This document shows positions 1 through 8,936 of a stretch of 64,000 nt of DNA, piece by piece. The notes under the pieces are model-generated. The model ran no database searches, was not told where the DNA came from, and worked only from the letters and a program-made list of their open reading frames with translations. Source of the DNA: Paracoccus sp. S-4012 (lineage in GTDB: Bacteria > Pseudomonadota > Alphaproteobacteria > Rhodobacterales > Rhodobacteraceae); the NCBI RefSeq assembly GCF_009674885.1, contig NZ_WKKA01000003.1:244352-308351 (forward strand), read 5' to 3'. Made by a program: the position numbers and the translations under genes. Numbering within the stretch: the stretch's first letter is position 1; each line of letters begins with the position of its first letter.

Positions 1-1
1 G

Positions 2-229
2 GAGCTGGTGGAATCGCTCTATGCCGACATGGAACCGGGCGAGCGCATCTTCTACCAGCGCTGCACCGTCTGCCACGGCCCGCGCGATCCGGGCGGCTTC
101 ACCCAGCTGCAGTGGCGCGGCATCACGCCATCGATGTTCCCGCGTGCGGGTCTCGACGAGGAGGAGGCAGCGCTCGTGACCGACTTCCTCATGCGCAACG
201 CCTCCGACGCGGCGCCGGCGGTCAATTGA
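2..229 (+). CDS. c-type cytochrome, C-terminal part (TorC/DorC-like), cut by window edge
   Basis: The reading frame is open at the left edge and ends at a TGA at 227-229, so only the last ~75 residues are visible. A haem-attachment motif CTVCH is present, followed by DPGGFTQLQWRG and FPRAGLDEEE. These resemble the monohaem C-terminal domain of the TorC/DorC cytochromes that pass electrons from the quinol pool to periplasmic TMAO or DMSO reductase. That assignment rests on remembered family resemblance, not alignment. A generic soluble cytochrome c is the alternative. The gene ends about 200 bp before an IS remnant, so any downstream partner has been separated or lies to the left of the window. 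Confidence 0.6.
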   Translation, partial: ELVESLYADMEPGERIFYQRCTVCHGPRDPGGFTQLQWRGITPSMFPRAGLDEEEAALVTDFLMRNASDAAPAVN

Positions 230-431
230 CCCCGGCGCCAGCGGCTGGCGGAGCGGCGATGGCGTGACCGTGATGGAGCTTGCAACGCTCCTCTTTGCTC
301 CGCCGGTCACGATCATCTCCCGTTGGTGGTCGCCTTGGAAGCGCGCCTTTCGGCTCGGCATCCAACCTGGCCCGACTGCTCCGACTGTTAACAGCGCGAC
401 GCCGAAAGCCGGCATCCGACCCTTTGCCGAT

Positions 432-1138
<707 letters not shown>

Positions 1139-1363
1139 TTCGGCATCGGCCTGAGTTTCCCGGGCGCAGATCGTCTTCAGCATCGCCGCCACCGCGGTGC
1201 GCTGTTTGGCCGGGGCGTGGGCCAGTGCGTTCCTCATCCAGTGAATGCAGCGCCTCTGGTGGGTCGCATCGAAGACCCGCCGCGCGGCGGCGCGGACCCC
1301 CTTGTGATCGTCGGCGATTACCAGCTTCACGCCGCGAAGGCCGCGGGCGGCGAGGCTGCGTAG
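1139..1363 (-). pseudogene. IS256-family (Mutator-type) transposase fragment
   Basis: The minus strand encodes about 70 residues of the middle of an IS256/Mutator transposase, including KLVIADDHKGVRAAARRVFD and HWMRNALAHAPAKQRTAV. The first contains a catalytic-core aspartate segment and the second is the characteristic H-W-M-R-N block. The fragment stops exactly where the IS3-type element begins: its terminal TGA is made from the first bases of the IS3 repeat at 1138. The N-terminal half and C-terminus are absent. A separate IS256 copy enters at the right edge of the window, but the visible parts do not overlap in sequence. Confidence 0.8.
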
Positions 1364-1377
1364 GAACTCTCACCTCG

Positions 1378-1541
1378 ATGCGGAAGGCGTTCAAGGCGCT
1401 CGCCCTGAGCGATGCCGTGCTGCGCCAAGCGAACGGCAAGCCCACGCCCCTCGGCAAGAAGGTCGAGAAGATCCCCCCATCATGGCCGAGCCCGTCAAGA
1501 TGGTGAGGGACGAGGGCGGTGCGAAGGCGGAGCCTGAATGA
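1378..1541 (+). pseudogene. Short unrecognised ORF, probably frameshifted
   Basis: An ATG at 1378 opens a frame reading MRKAFKALALSDAVLRQANG and continuing PTPLGKKVEKIP. At a run of six C (about 1472-1477) the frame would have to shift by one base to continue as IMAEPVKMVRDEGGAKAEPE up to a TGA at 1539-1541. The composition on both sides of the C run looks like real protein, so I read it as the C-terminal piece of a gene broken by the IS insertions or by an indel. I do not recognise the family. It could also be fortuitous. Confidence 0.3.
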
Positions 1542-1547
1542 GAGCGC

Positions 1548-1631
1548 TGGTAGGGGTGGTCGGACTCGAACCGACACTTCTTGCGAAAACGGATTTTGAA
1601 TCCGTCGCGTCTACCATTCCGCCACACCCCC
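1548..1631 (-). tRNA. tRNA-Leu (anticodon CAA)
   Basis: Read on the minus strand, the 84-nt segment folds as a class II tRNA. The 7-bp acceptor stem is GGGGGTG with CACCCCT (one G-U at the top). There is a D-arm, an anticodon arm with loop TTCAAAA (anticodon CAA, reading UUG), a short variable arm, the T-arm GTCGGTTCGAGTCCGAC, and discriminator A followed by an encoded CCA. It lies between the IS debris and lipA. Confidence 0.9.
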
Positions 1632-1730
1632 GTGGCGCTCTCTCGGGAGGCCAACTTGGCCTCGACAGGGCCTCGACCGAACAGAATCGCATGCGCCTTG
1701 GAAAGGCCATGCTGTTCTACGCAGACCCAA

Positions 1731-1770
1731 CGACTTGAATCCGCTGCGTCTGCCATTCCGCCACTCGGGC
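1731..1770 (-). pseudogene. tRNA-Leu 5' half (pseudo-tRNA)
   Basis: On the minus strand 1770 to 1731 reads GCCCGAGTGGCGGAATGGC, then AGACGCAGCGGATTCAA. That is the acceptor 5' strand, D-arm and anticodon loop of a tRNA-Leu. After the anticodon loop the sequence no longer completes the anticodon stem, and no variable arm, T-arm or CCA follows. It is a truncated second tRNA-Leu about 100 bp upstream of the intact one. This is the kind of scar left by an integrating element or by unequal recombination. Confidence 0.6.
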
Positions 1771-1814
1771 CCGGCCCCCTCGCTAGGGCCAAAACCGCCG
1801 GCGCGCAAGCGTCG

Positions 1815-2774
1815 TCAGGCCCCGGCGAGTTTCGCTTCCCGCGCCGCTCGCAGGCGGGCGAAATCGTCGCCTGCGTGGTAGCTGGAGCGGGTGAGGGGCG
1901 TGGCGGAGACCATGAGGAAACCCTTGCCCGAGGCGGCGCGGGCATAGCCGTCGAACTCCTCGGGCGTCACGAAGCGGTCCACGCGGTGGTGCTTCGGCGT
2001 CGGCTGGAGGTACTGGCCGACGGTCAGGAAATCGACGTCCGCCGCGCGCATGTCGTCCATGACCTGCAGCACGCCCTGCCGGTCCTCGCCGAGGCCCACC
2101 ATGATCCCGGACTTGGTGAACATCGCGGGGTCCAGCTCCTTCACCCGCTGCAGGATCCGCAGCGAGTGGAAGTAGCGAGCGCCGGGGCGCACGGTGGGGT
2201 AGAGGCCGGGCACCGTCTCGAGGTTGTGATTGAAGACGTCGGGGCGGGCCTCGACCACGGCCTCGAGGCTGCCGGGGCGGGCCTTGAGGAAGTCGGGGAC
2301 CAGCACCTCGATCGTCGCCTGCGGGGCGCGGTGGCGGATGGCGCGGATGGTCTGGGCGAAATGCGCGGCGCCGCCGTCGTCGAGGTCGTCGCGGTCGACG
2401 CTGGTCACGACCACATGGGCGAGGCCGAGGGTGGCGACGGCATGCGCCACGCGGCCCGGCTCGAAAGCGTCGAGGGCGTCCGGGCGGCCCGTCGCCACGT
2501 TGCAGAAGGAACAGCCGCGGGTGCAGATCTCGCCCATGATCATCATGGTGGCGTGGCCCTGCGACCAGCATTCGCCGACGTTGGGGCAGCCCGCCTCCTC
2601 GCAGACGGTGGTGAGGCGGTTGGTCTTCAGGATCTCGCGGGTGCGGGTGTAACCGGCGCCGGAGGGGGCCCTGACCCGGATCCAGGCCGGCTTCTTCGGC
2701 TGCGACTGGTCGGGGCGGTGCGCCTTTTCGGGGTGGCGCAGGACGGGCGGGGCAGGGGGGATGGGCGCGGCCAT
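1815..2774 (-). CDS. lipA: Lipoyl synthase
   Basis: A radical SAM enzyme that inserts two sulfurs into protein-bound octanoyl groups to make the lipoyl cofactor of pyruvate and 2-oxoglutarate dehydrogenases. The 319-residue length is normal. Both iron-sulfur clusters are visible: the auxiliary-cluster cysteines at 58, 63 and 69 ([12 protein letters not shown]) and the radical SAM CX3CX2C at 84, 88 and 91 (CTRGCSFC). The C-terminal region with [12 protein letters not shown] is also typical. The start is the ATG at 2774, inside a short gap to the DUF6456 gene. It is transcribed alone toward the tRNA-Leu. Confidence 0.97.
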   Translation of the reverse strand: MAAPIPPAPPVLRHPEKAHRPDQSQPKKPAWIRVRAPSGAGYTRTREILKTNRLTTVCEEAGCPNVGECWSQGHATMMIMGEICTRGCSFCNVATGRPDALDAFEPGRVAHAVATLGLAHVVVTSVDRDDLDDGGAAHFAQTIRAIRHRAPQATIEVLVPDFLKARPGSLEAVVEARPDVFNHNLETVPGLYPTVRPGARYFHSLRILQRVKELDPAMFTKSGIMVGLGEDRQGVLQVMDDMRAADVDFLTVGQYLQPTPKHHRVDRFVTPEEFDGYARAASGKGFLMVSATPLTRSSYHAGDDFARLRAAREAKLAGA

Positions 2775-2888
2775 CGGGGCCTCCGGGCTCGGGATGCCTT
2801 GGACATAGCCGCTTGCGCGGGCGCGTTCAACGCGAGGCGCGCGCGGGCCTCCGGCGGCGCGGCATCGCGCCGCGCCTCCGGGCAGGGG

Positions 2889-4010
2889 TCAGCCGATCAG
2901 CGGCGCGCCGGGGCCATAGGTCTCCTCATAGTGGCGCGCGAGGCGCATCAGCGCCAGGCGCAGCACGACCTTGCCCGAGCGCGCCGACCAGCCGAGGCGG
3001 CGCTCGGTCGCCTCGATGCCCTCGAGAAAGCAGCAGACCCTGAGGACGAGATCGCCCATGCCGGGGCCGAGCTCGCGCAGCGCCGCCGCGACCCGGCCGC
3101 GGGCGCTGTCCGAGCCGCCGCCGTGGCCGCCCCCGGCGCGCGAGACATCAATGCCGGCGGTCAGGAAGCGGTCCCAGTTCTGGGTCGTGCGCGGACCCAT
3201 CTGCGCGACCTCGAAATCCTCGCGCAGCCGCTCGCCCGCGGAGATCATGGCCGGGCTGAGAAACGGCTTGCCGTCCGGCCCCTGCCGGCGGGCGAGAACC
3301 TGCAGCGGGCTTTCGCAGAGGTTGACGCGGATGCGGCGGCGGCGGCCGCTGTCGGGGTCCGTGACTTCGGTCTCGCCCAGGCGCGGATGGCGGGCGGCGT
3401 GGTCGAACCCCGCGGGGGCCTCGGCCATGCCCACCGGCTCGGCCGCGGCGAGATCGGCGGCGCGGGGGATCGGGGCCGGGCGGCCGCCCAGCATCGCGCG
3501 CAGCGCCTCGCGGCCCGAGGCGGTGATGGCGTAGCGGTTGATGCGCCCCGGCTGCGTCAGCATCACCCAGCCGTCGAGGGCCAGCCGCTCGGCCAGCCGA
3601 TGGTCGAGGACCGCGGTGCGGATGCCGTCGCGGGTGACAATGGCCTTCTCCATTCCATCCGCGACCGCCAGCTCGGCGCCCGATTCCGCCAGCCGGCGCA
3701 GGATGCGGCGCAGCTCGTCGGCGGAGGCGCGGGCCTCGCGCGTCCTGGCGTCGCCATCGAGGGCGCGGTCGATCAGCGGATCGTCGCGCCGCGCCTCGAT
3801 GCGGCGGATGCGGCGCATGATGGTCGAGGCGTGGCAGCCCGCCTCGCGGGCGAGCGCGCGGATCGTCTCGCCCCCCTGAACATGGCGCAGGTAGAGCCGC
3901 GCGTCGTCGTTCAACACCTCGCCGGTCGTGTCGGCGCGGGTGTCGCGGATGGGCGCGACCCCGTCGATTACGGGGTGCATGGCAGCGAAGTCACCCGTCA
4001 GTAACGTCAT
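2889..4010 (-). CDS. DUF6456 helix-turn-helix protein
   Basis: This protein of about 373 residues is characteristic of Rhodobacterales. The N-terminal third carries a helix-turn-helix (around ETIRALAREAGCHASTIMRR), so it probably binds DNA. A second winged-helix-like part (DGWVMLTQPGRINRYAIT) follows, then the conserved C-terminal DUF6456 domain (MISAGERLREDFEVAQMGP; ATERRLGWSARSGKVVLRLA). I chose the ATG at 4010 because the upstream stretch to ~4200 is AT-richer and intergenic; an upstream start at 4175 is open but unlikely. The target genes are unknown. It is divergent from the DUF6477 gene, its usual neighbour. Confidence 0.8.
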   Translation of the reverse strand: MTLLTGDFAAMHPVIDGVAPIRDTRADTTGEVLNDDARLYLRHVQGGETIRALAREAGCHASTIMRRIRRIEARRDDPLIDRALDGDARTREARASADELRRILRRLAESGAELAVADGMEKAIVTRDGIRTAVLDHRLAERLALDGWVMLTQPGRINRYAITASGREALRAMLGGRPAPIPRAADLAAAEPVGMAEAPAGFDHAARHPRLGETEVTDPDSGRRRRIRVNLCESPLQVLARRQGPDGKPFLSPAMISAGERLREDFEVAQMGPRTTQNWDRFLTAGIDVSRAGGGHGGGSDSARGRVAAALRELGPGMGDLVLRVCCFLEGIEATERRLGWSARSGKVVLRLALMRLARHYEETYGPGAPLIG

Positions 4011-4224
4011 CCCTAAACCTCGTTCTCGGCCGCGGGTGCCGAGCAAAGGCAACCGCCGGTTGTGCAGCTTCCACGCTTTTCTGTGAAGCGTCTTCAGCAA
4101 GGGGCAACACTTCCTAATAAAACCTAAACAAGCGTCAGCGGGGCGCGCGCCGGGACCGGTTGTGGCGCAACACACGCATAAGTTGAGCGAGTGTCACCCG
4201 GAAACGCCTGCCACGGAGAACCCG

Positions 4225-4611
4225 ATGACCCTCGCCACCCTTCCCCGCCCCGCCGTCGCCGCCCGCCCGATCGAAGGCGGCGCCACCGTGCTGCCGTTCC
4301 TGCCGCCCAGCGCCCCGGCGCCGGTCACCGACCGCGGCCCGCGGCGGCCGCGGTTGCTGGTCCGCGCGGCGCGGGCCGGCCTCGCTCACTGGCGGCGCGA
4401 GCTCGACCTGCCGCGGCTGCTGATGACGGGCCTGCTGCCGCCCCCCGGCGCGGCGCTCGCGCGGCTCGAGGCGGAGGAGGAGCGGCTCGACGAGGCCCGG
4501 CGCGCGCGGGCGGCCGATTACGGGCTCGAGCGGCACCTGGCGGTGCTGATCGCGCTGCTGGCCGAGCGCGCGGCGCTTGCCGCCTTCCGCGAGGGGCGGG
4601 CGGCGTCGTGA
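4225..4611 (+). CDS. DUF6477 family protein
   Basis: This 128-residue protein is divergent from the DUF6456 gene, the arrangement I know from other Rhodobacterales. The family core is visible: RRPRLLVRAARAGLAHWRRE, then LLPPPGAALARLEAEEERLD and YGLERHLAVLIALLAERA. No enzymatic motif or membrane segment is seen; the fold is expected to be small and helical. The start is the ATG at 4225 preceded by ACGGAG. The function is unknown. Co-localisation suggests a shared role with DUF6456, which is inference. Confidence 0.75.
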   Translation: MTLATLPRPAVAARPIEGGATVLPFLPPSAPAPVTDRGPRRPRLLVRAARAGLAHWRRELDLPRLLMTGLLPPPGAALARLEAEEERLDEARRARAADYGLERHLAVLIALLAERAALAAFREGRAAS

Positions 4612-4615
4612 CCGC

Positions 4616-6181
4616 TCAGCGGCCGCGGAAGAGGGTGCCGAACATGCCCCTCACGATGGCGTTGCCGGTCCTGGTTGCGACCGAGCGGACGACGGCGCGC
4701 GTGAGGGTCTTGCCGAACATCTCCTCCAGGCTGTCGCCGCGCCGCGCCGTGCCGCCCGCCGGGATCGTCAGTTTCGGATCGTAGCGGCGCGAGGCGACGG
4801 TGGTGCCTTCGGGAAAACGCAGCAGCGCGTCGGCGGCCTTGGCGCGGGCCGCCTCCTCCGCCGCGGCTGCGGCGCGCATGGCGAGCAGTTCATGCGCCGA
4901 TTCGCCGTCCACCGTCCGACCGTATTTCAGCCCCATCGGCGAGGCGGCCATGATGGCCGCGCGCTCGGCCTCGGTGATCGTCCCGAGGCGGCTCAGCGGC
5001 GGGCGGACCAGCGTCCGCTGCGCCATGCCGGGGATGCCCTTGCGCTCCAGAAACGAGGTGACGGCCTCGCCGGTGCCCACCTGCGTGATCGCCTCCACGA
5101 GGTCGAAATCGGGGTTCGCGCGGTAGTTCTGCGCCGCCTCGCGCAGCGCTCGCTGGTCCTTGGCGGTGAAGGCCCGCAGCGCGTGCTGGACCCGGTTGCC
5201 GAGCTGGCCCAGCACCCGGTCGGGCAGGTCGGCCGGGTTCTGGGTGCAGAACCAGACGCTGACCCCCTTGGAACGGATCAGCCGCGCCACCTGCTCGATC
5301 TTCTCGACCAGCGCCGGCGGCGCGTCGTCGAACAGCAGATGCGCCTCGTCGAAGAAGAAGGCGGCGACCGGGCGGTCGGGATCGCCCACTTCGGGCAGTT
5401 GCTCGAACAGCTCGGACATCAGCCACAGCAGGAAGGTCGCGTAGAGGCACGGGGCGGCCATCAGCCGCTCGGCCGCGATCACGTTGACCATGCCGAGGCC
5501 CGAGGCGTCGGTGCGGATCAGGTCGGAGAGCGCGAGCGCCGGCTCGCCGAAGAGGCGGTCGCCGCCCTCTGTCTCCAGCACCAGCAGGCGGCGCTGGATC
5601 GCGCCGACGGACGCCGTCGTGACGTTGCCGTAGCGCAGGCTCAACTCGCGCGCGTTCTGGCCCACCCAGAGCAGCATGGCCTGCACATCCTTGAGGTCGA
5701 GGAGCGCGAGGCCCTCCTCGTCGGCCACGCGGAAGGCGATGTTCAGCACCCCCTCCTGCGTGTCGTTGAGGCCGAGGAGGCGCGAGAGGAGCAGCGGTCC
5801 CATCTCGGCCGGCGTGGTGCGGACCGGGTGGCCACGCTCGCCGAAGATGTCCCAGAAGGTCGTGGGAAAGGCGCGGTAGTCGAGCGGCGCGCCGATCTGG
5901 GCGGCGCGGGCCGCCAAGCCCTCATGCGTCGGCGCCGTGGCGCTGCCGGGCTGCGAGAGGCCGGCGAGGTCGCCCTTCACGTCGGCGAGGATGACCGGGA
6001 CGCCCGCCAGCGAGAAGGCTTCGGCCAGCGTCTGCACGGTGACGGTCTTGCCGGTGCCGGTGGCGCCGGCGATCAGGCCGTGACGGTTGGCCTGGCGCAG
6101 CAGCAGCGTCTCCGGCGTGGCGTGGCCCTCGCCCGCACCGCCGACGAGGATGGTGCCTGCCTCGAGGTCGGTGATGGTCAT
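4616..6181 (-). CDS. HerA-like (DUF853) P-loop ATPase
   Basis: This 521-residue protein matches the helicase-HerA-like/DUF853 family. The Walker A GATGTGKT is at residues 39-46, followed by PVILADVKGDLAGLS. The Walker B region is FFFDEAHLLF, and a sensor segment ICTQNP-type (VWFCTQNPADLPD) follows. The start agrees with the family (MTITDLEAGTILVG). Members are soluble hexameric ATPases of uncertain role, probably on DNA. No nuclease partner (NurA) or defence gene is adjacent, so I read it as a housekeeping copy. Its stop is 5 bp from the convergent DUF6477 stop. Confidence 0.85.
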   Translation of the reverse strand: MTITDLEAGTILVGGAGEGHATPETLLLRQANRHGLIAGATGTGKTVTVQTLAEAFSLAGVPVILADVKGDLAGLSQPGSATAPTHEGLAARAAQIGAPLDYRAFPTTFWDIFGERGHPVRTTPAEMGPLLLSRLLGLNDTQEGVLNIAFRVADEEGLALLDLKDVQAMLLWVGQNARELSLRYGNVTTASVGAIQRRLLVLETEGGDRLFGEPALALSDLIRTDASGLGMVNVIAAERLMAAPCLYATFLLWLMSELFEQLPEVGDPDRPVAAFFFDEAHLLFDDAPPALVEKIEQVARLIRSKGVSVWFCTQNPADLPDRVLGQLGNRVQHALRAFTAKDQRALREAAQNYRANPDFDLVEAITQVGTGEAVTSFLERKGIPGMAQRTLVRPPLSRLGTITEAERAAIMAASPMGLKYGRTVDGESAHELLAMRAAAAAEEAARAKAADALLRFPEGTTVASRRYDPKLTIPAGGTARRGDSLEEMFGKTLTRAVVRSVATRTGNAIVRGMFGTLFRGR

Positions 6182-6325
6182 GGCTTGCCCCCGTTCGCGC
6201 CAATTTTACCTATCGGGTGCCCCGGCGCGCGCGCCCGCGCAAGTCTTTGTTAATCCCCGCGTGCCAGTCTGGTGCCTGTCCGGCCGCGCCCTCCCGTGCG
6301 TCCGGACGTTCCTCCCCGCCGGACT

Positions 6326-6357
6326 GGCCGCATCCTCGGACGCGGCCGTTTTTTTTT
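6326..6357 (+). terminator. Rho-independent terminator
   Basis: GGCCGC (6326-6331) pairs with GCGGCC (6342-6347) around a 10-nt loop, followed by G and nine T. The T-run lies on the plus strand, yet no annotated plus-strand gene ends just upstream (the ATPase gene at 4616-6181 runs the other way). It may end an unseen short transcript. Confidence 0.65.
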
Positions 6358-6381
6358 AGCCGCGTCGGGTTTCGGATTATG

Positions 6382-6410
6382 TTGACGCAGGCACATTTCC
6401 TCCCCTAGCC
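6382..6410 (+). promoter_or_regulatory. Putative promoter of the ialB homologue
   Basis: TTGACG (6382-6387), a 17-bp spacer, then CTAGCC (6405-6410). The same TTGA..-17-CTAGCC pattern appears before the yejA homologue. The resulting ~190-nt leader contains two strong hairpins (around 6455-6480 and 6480-6505). Confidence 0.45.
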
Positions 6411-6598
6411 TGCGCCGCAATGATGACCGGCCAGTCCGGCGGGGAGTGAAGCGGGGCCGTGCCGAAGGGCGCGGCCCTTGTCGTTCCGGCGGCAGTCCGC
6501 CCGGAACGGGAAGGTGAGCGCCGGGGCCGATGGCGCGCGCTGACAAGGCGCGGGCCGCGTGCTAACCCGCGGCGACTTCGCGCGCGAGGAAAGGACAA

Positions 6599-7456
6599 AT
6601 GATGGCAATGAAGACCAAGCTGGCGCTGATCGCCCTTCTGGCGGGCTCGGCCGCGCCTGCGGGGATGCTCTGGGCGCAGACCACCCCGGCCACGCCCGAG
6701 GCCGCCCCGGCCGAGGATGCCGAGGCCGGGGCCGCGCCGGCGGCTGAGACGCCTGCGGCTGAGACGCCTGCGGCGGATGCGCCCGCGACGGAGGCCCCGG
6801 CGGCGAACGCTCCCGCGGCGGCTGACGCGCCCGCGGCAGATGCCGCGCCCGCGACCGGCACCCCCGCCGCCCCCGCGCAATCGGCCGATGAGGCGCAGCT
6901 CGGCGCGTTCTACGTCGAATCGACGCATGGCGATTGGACCCTGCGCTGCCAGCGGTTCGGCGGCGAGGTCGATCCCTGCGAGCTCTACCAGCTGATGCGC
7001 GACGCCCAGAACAACCCGGTGGCCGAGATGTCGATCATCCCGATCGAGGCCGGGCAGGCCGCGGCGGGCGCCACGCTGGTCGCGCCGCTCGAGACCGACC
7101 TGATCGCGGGCGTCGCGCTTCAGGTCGACAGCAGCGGGCGCGAGACCTACCCGTTCAGCTTCTGCGCCCCGGTCGGCTGCGTCAGCCGCATCGGCTTCAC
7201 GCAGCCCGAACTCGACGCGCTGCGCCGCGGCAACAGCGCGACCGTCACTGTGCGGCCCTTCGGCATGGACCAGCAGGTCGACCTGAAGCTGTCGCTGTCC
7301 GGCTTCACCGCGGGCTGGAACGAGCTCGCCGCGCGACCCGCGCCGGTGCTGCCCGAAGCCGCGGCGGCCCCGGCGCAGGGCCAGGCCCCGGCCGAGGGCG
7401 AGGCCCCGGCGACGGGCGAGGCCCCGGCGACAGGCGAGGCCCCGGCAGCGAACTGA
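6599..7456 (+). CDS. Invasion-associated locus B (IalB) family protein
   Basis: A secreted or periplasmic protein of 285 residues. It has a Sec signal peptide (about residues 1-26, ending LWAQ), then a ~75-residue Ala/Pro/Glu/Thr linker with short repeats (AAETPAAETPAADAP), and the IalB domain from about residue 100. Landmarks are STHGDWTLRCQRFGGE, CELYQLM and PFSFCAPVGCVSRIGF, with paired cysteines. A second repetitive tail (EAPATGEAPATGEAP) closes the protein. Family members are outer-surface or periplasmic proteins of unproven biochemical role; the name comes from Bartonella. It is monocistronic, with its own promoter and terminator. Confidence 0.85.
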   Translation: MMAMKTKLALIALLAGSAAPAGMLWAQTTPATPEAAPAEDAEAGAAPAAETPAAETPAADAPATEAPAANAPAAADAPAADAAPATGTPAAPAQSADEAQLGAFYVESTHGDWTLRCQRFGGEVDPCELYQLMRDAQNNPVAEMSIIPIEAGQAAAGATLVAPLETDLIAGVALQVDSSGRETYPFSFCAPVGCVSRIGFTQPELDALRRGNSATVTVRPFGMDQQVDLKLSLSGFTAGWNELAARPAPVLPEAAAAPAQGQAPAEGEAPATGEAPATGEAPAAN

Positions 7457-7490
7457 GCCGGAAGGCCGGGCTCCCCATGCCCCTCAGGAC

Positions 7491-7519
7491 GGCCGCATCC
7501 GCGAGGATGCGGCCTTTTT
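7491..7519 (+). terminator. Rho-independent terminator of the ialB homologue
   Basis: Perfect 10-bp stem GGCCGCATCC/GGATGCGGCC with a GCGA loop, followed by five T. Confidence 0.9.
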
Positions 7520-7542
7520 CATGGCTGCAGCAACGGCCAAAG

Positions 7543-7568
7543 AAAAAGGCCCCGGTCACGCCGGGGCC
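7543..7568 (-). terminator. gltA: Rho-independent terminator of gltA
   Basis: Read on the minus strand, GGCCCCGG/CCGGGGCC pairs over a 5-nt loop and is followed by five T. It faces the plus-strand terminator 24 bp away. Confidence 0.9.
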
Positions 7569-7594
7569 TCCACGAGTCTGGCATGGGCCGCCGG

Positions 7595-8887
7595 TCAGCG
7601 GTCGCCCACCTCGACATAGTCGCGGCGGTTCGAGCCGATATAGAGTTGCCGCGGGCGGCCGATCTTGTTGTCCGGGTCGGCCAGCATCTCGGTCCACTGG
7701 CTGATCCAGCCCACGGTGCGCGACAGCGCGAAGATCGGCGTGAACATCGAGGTCGGAAAGCCCATCGCCGACAGGATGATGCCCGAGTAGAAGTCCACGT
7801 TCGGATAGAGCTTCTTGCTGACGAAATACTCGTCCTCGAGCGCGATCCGCTCCAGCTCCTTGGCGACCTGCAGCGTCGGATTGTTCTCGATCCCGAGGAT
7901 GCCCAGCACCTCGTCGGCCGACTCCTTCATGATCTTCGCCCGCGGGTCGAAGTTCTTGTAGACCCGGTGGCCGAAGCCCATCAGGCGGAACGGGTCGTCC
8001 TTGTCCTTGGCGCGGGCGATGAACTCGGGGATGCGGTCGACGGTCCCGATCTGCTCCAGCATCTCGAGCGCGGCCTGGTTCGCGCCGCCATGCGCCGGTC
8101 CCCAGAGGCAGGCGATGCCCGCCGCGATGCAGGCGAAGGGGTTGGCGCCCGAGGACCCCGCGAGGCGCACGGTCGAGGTCGAGGCGTTCTGCTCGTGATC
8201 CGCATGCAGCGTGAAGATCCGGTCCATCGCGCGGGCGAGGGCCGGGTCGACGGTGTACTGCTCGGCCGGGACCGAAAAGCACATGTGCAGGAAGTTGCTC
8301 GCGTAATCGAGCTCGTTCCTCGGATACACGAAGGGCTGGCCGAGAGAATACTTGTAGGCCATCGCTGCGATCGTCGGCAGCTTGGCGATCAGCCGGATCG
8401 AGGCGACCTCGCGGTGCCAGGGGTCCGAGATGTCGAGGCTGTCGTGGTAGAAGGCCGAGAGGGCGCCGACCACACCCACCATCGTCGCCATCGGGTGGCT
8501 GTCGCGCCGGAAGCCGCGGAAGAAGTACTGCATCTGCTCATGCACCATCGTGTGGTGCGTGACGCGGTACTCGAAATCCTCCATCTGCGCCTTGCTCGGC
8601 AGCTCGCCGTAGATCAGCAGGTAGCAGACCTCGAGGTAATGCGACTTGTCGGCCAGCTGCTCGATCGGGTAGCCGCGATACCACAGCTCACCCACATCGC
8701 CGTCGATATAGGTGATCGCGCTCTTGCAGGCGGCGGTCGAGGTGAAGCCGGGATCAAAAGTGAAGACCCCGCCCTGGCCGTAGAGCTTGGTGATGTCGAC
8801 CACGTCGGGACCGACCGTGGGCGACATCACCGGCAGTTCCAGGGTCTTGTCGTGGACGGTCAGCGTCGCAGGCTTGTTGTCGGCCAT
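7595..8887 (-). CDS. gltA: Citrate synthase
   Basis: Condenses acetyl-CoA and oxaloacetate to citrate at the entry of the TCA cycle. The 430 residues match the Gram-negative hexameric type II enzyme. Landmarks in order: the N-terminal beta domain ([20 protein letters not shown]), [18 protein letters not shown], the catalytic His in [29 protein letters not shown], and the catalytic Asp in NVDFYSG. The start [11 protein letters not shown] fits the family and is preceded by GAGGAC. It has its own terminator. gltX follows 49 bp upstream on the same strand, a familiar order in this group. Confidence 0.97.
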   Translation of the reverse strand: MADNKPATLTVHDKTLELPVMSPTVGPDVVDITKLYGQGGVFTFDPGFTSTAACKSAITYIDGDVGELWYRGYPIEQLADKSHYLEVCYLLIYGELPSKAQMEDFEYRVTHHTMVHEQMQYFFRGFRRDSHPMATMVGVVGALSAFYHDSLDISDPWHREVASIRLIAKLPTIAAMAYKYSLGQPFVYPRNELDYASNFLHMCFSVPAEQYTVDPALARAMDRIFTLHADHEQNASTSTVRLAGSSGANPFACIAAGIACLWGPAHGGANQAALEMLEQIGTVDRIPEFIARAKDKDDPFRLMGFGHRVYKNFDPRAKIMKESADEVLGILGIENNPTLQVAKELERIALEDEYFVSKKLYPNVDFYSGIILSAMGFPTSMFTPIFALSRTVGWISQWTEMLADPDNKIGRPRQLYIGSNRRDYVEVGDR

Positions 8888-8936
8888 GAACAGGTCCTCG
8901 TCTCGTGGCCCCGCGGGGCCGGGAATGGGGCGGGCC

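Larger units (their letters stand above)
6313..6445. repeat. 18-bp perfect inverted repeat flanking a terminator and promoter
   Basis: TCCCCGCCGGACTGGCCG at 6313-6330 recurs exactly on the other strand at 6428-6445. The arms are 97 bp apart. Between them lie a rho-independent terminator and a promoter-like sequence. The exact match is too long for chance in a 400-bp gap. Confidence 0.7.

Noticed and set aside
1581..4004. 807-codon plus-strand open frame over lipA and DUF6456
   Set aside because: Antisense to well-supported genes; low-complexity Arg/Ala/Gly composition produced by GC-rich codon positions; no family similarity.
4616..6181. HerA-based defence system
   Set aside because: The ATPase stands alone beside core genes, without NurA, Sir2 or other effector genes.
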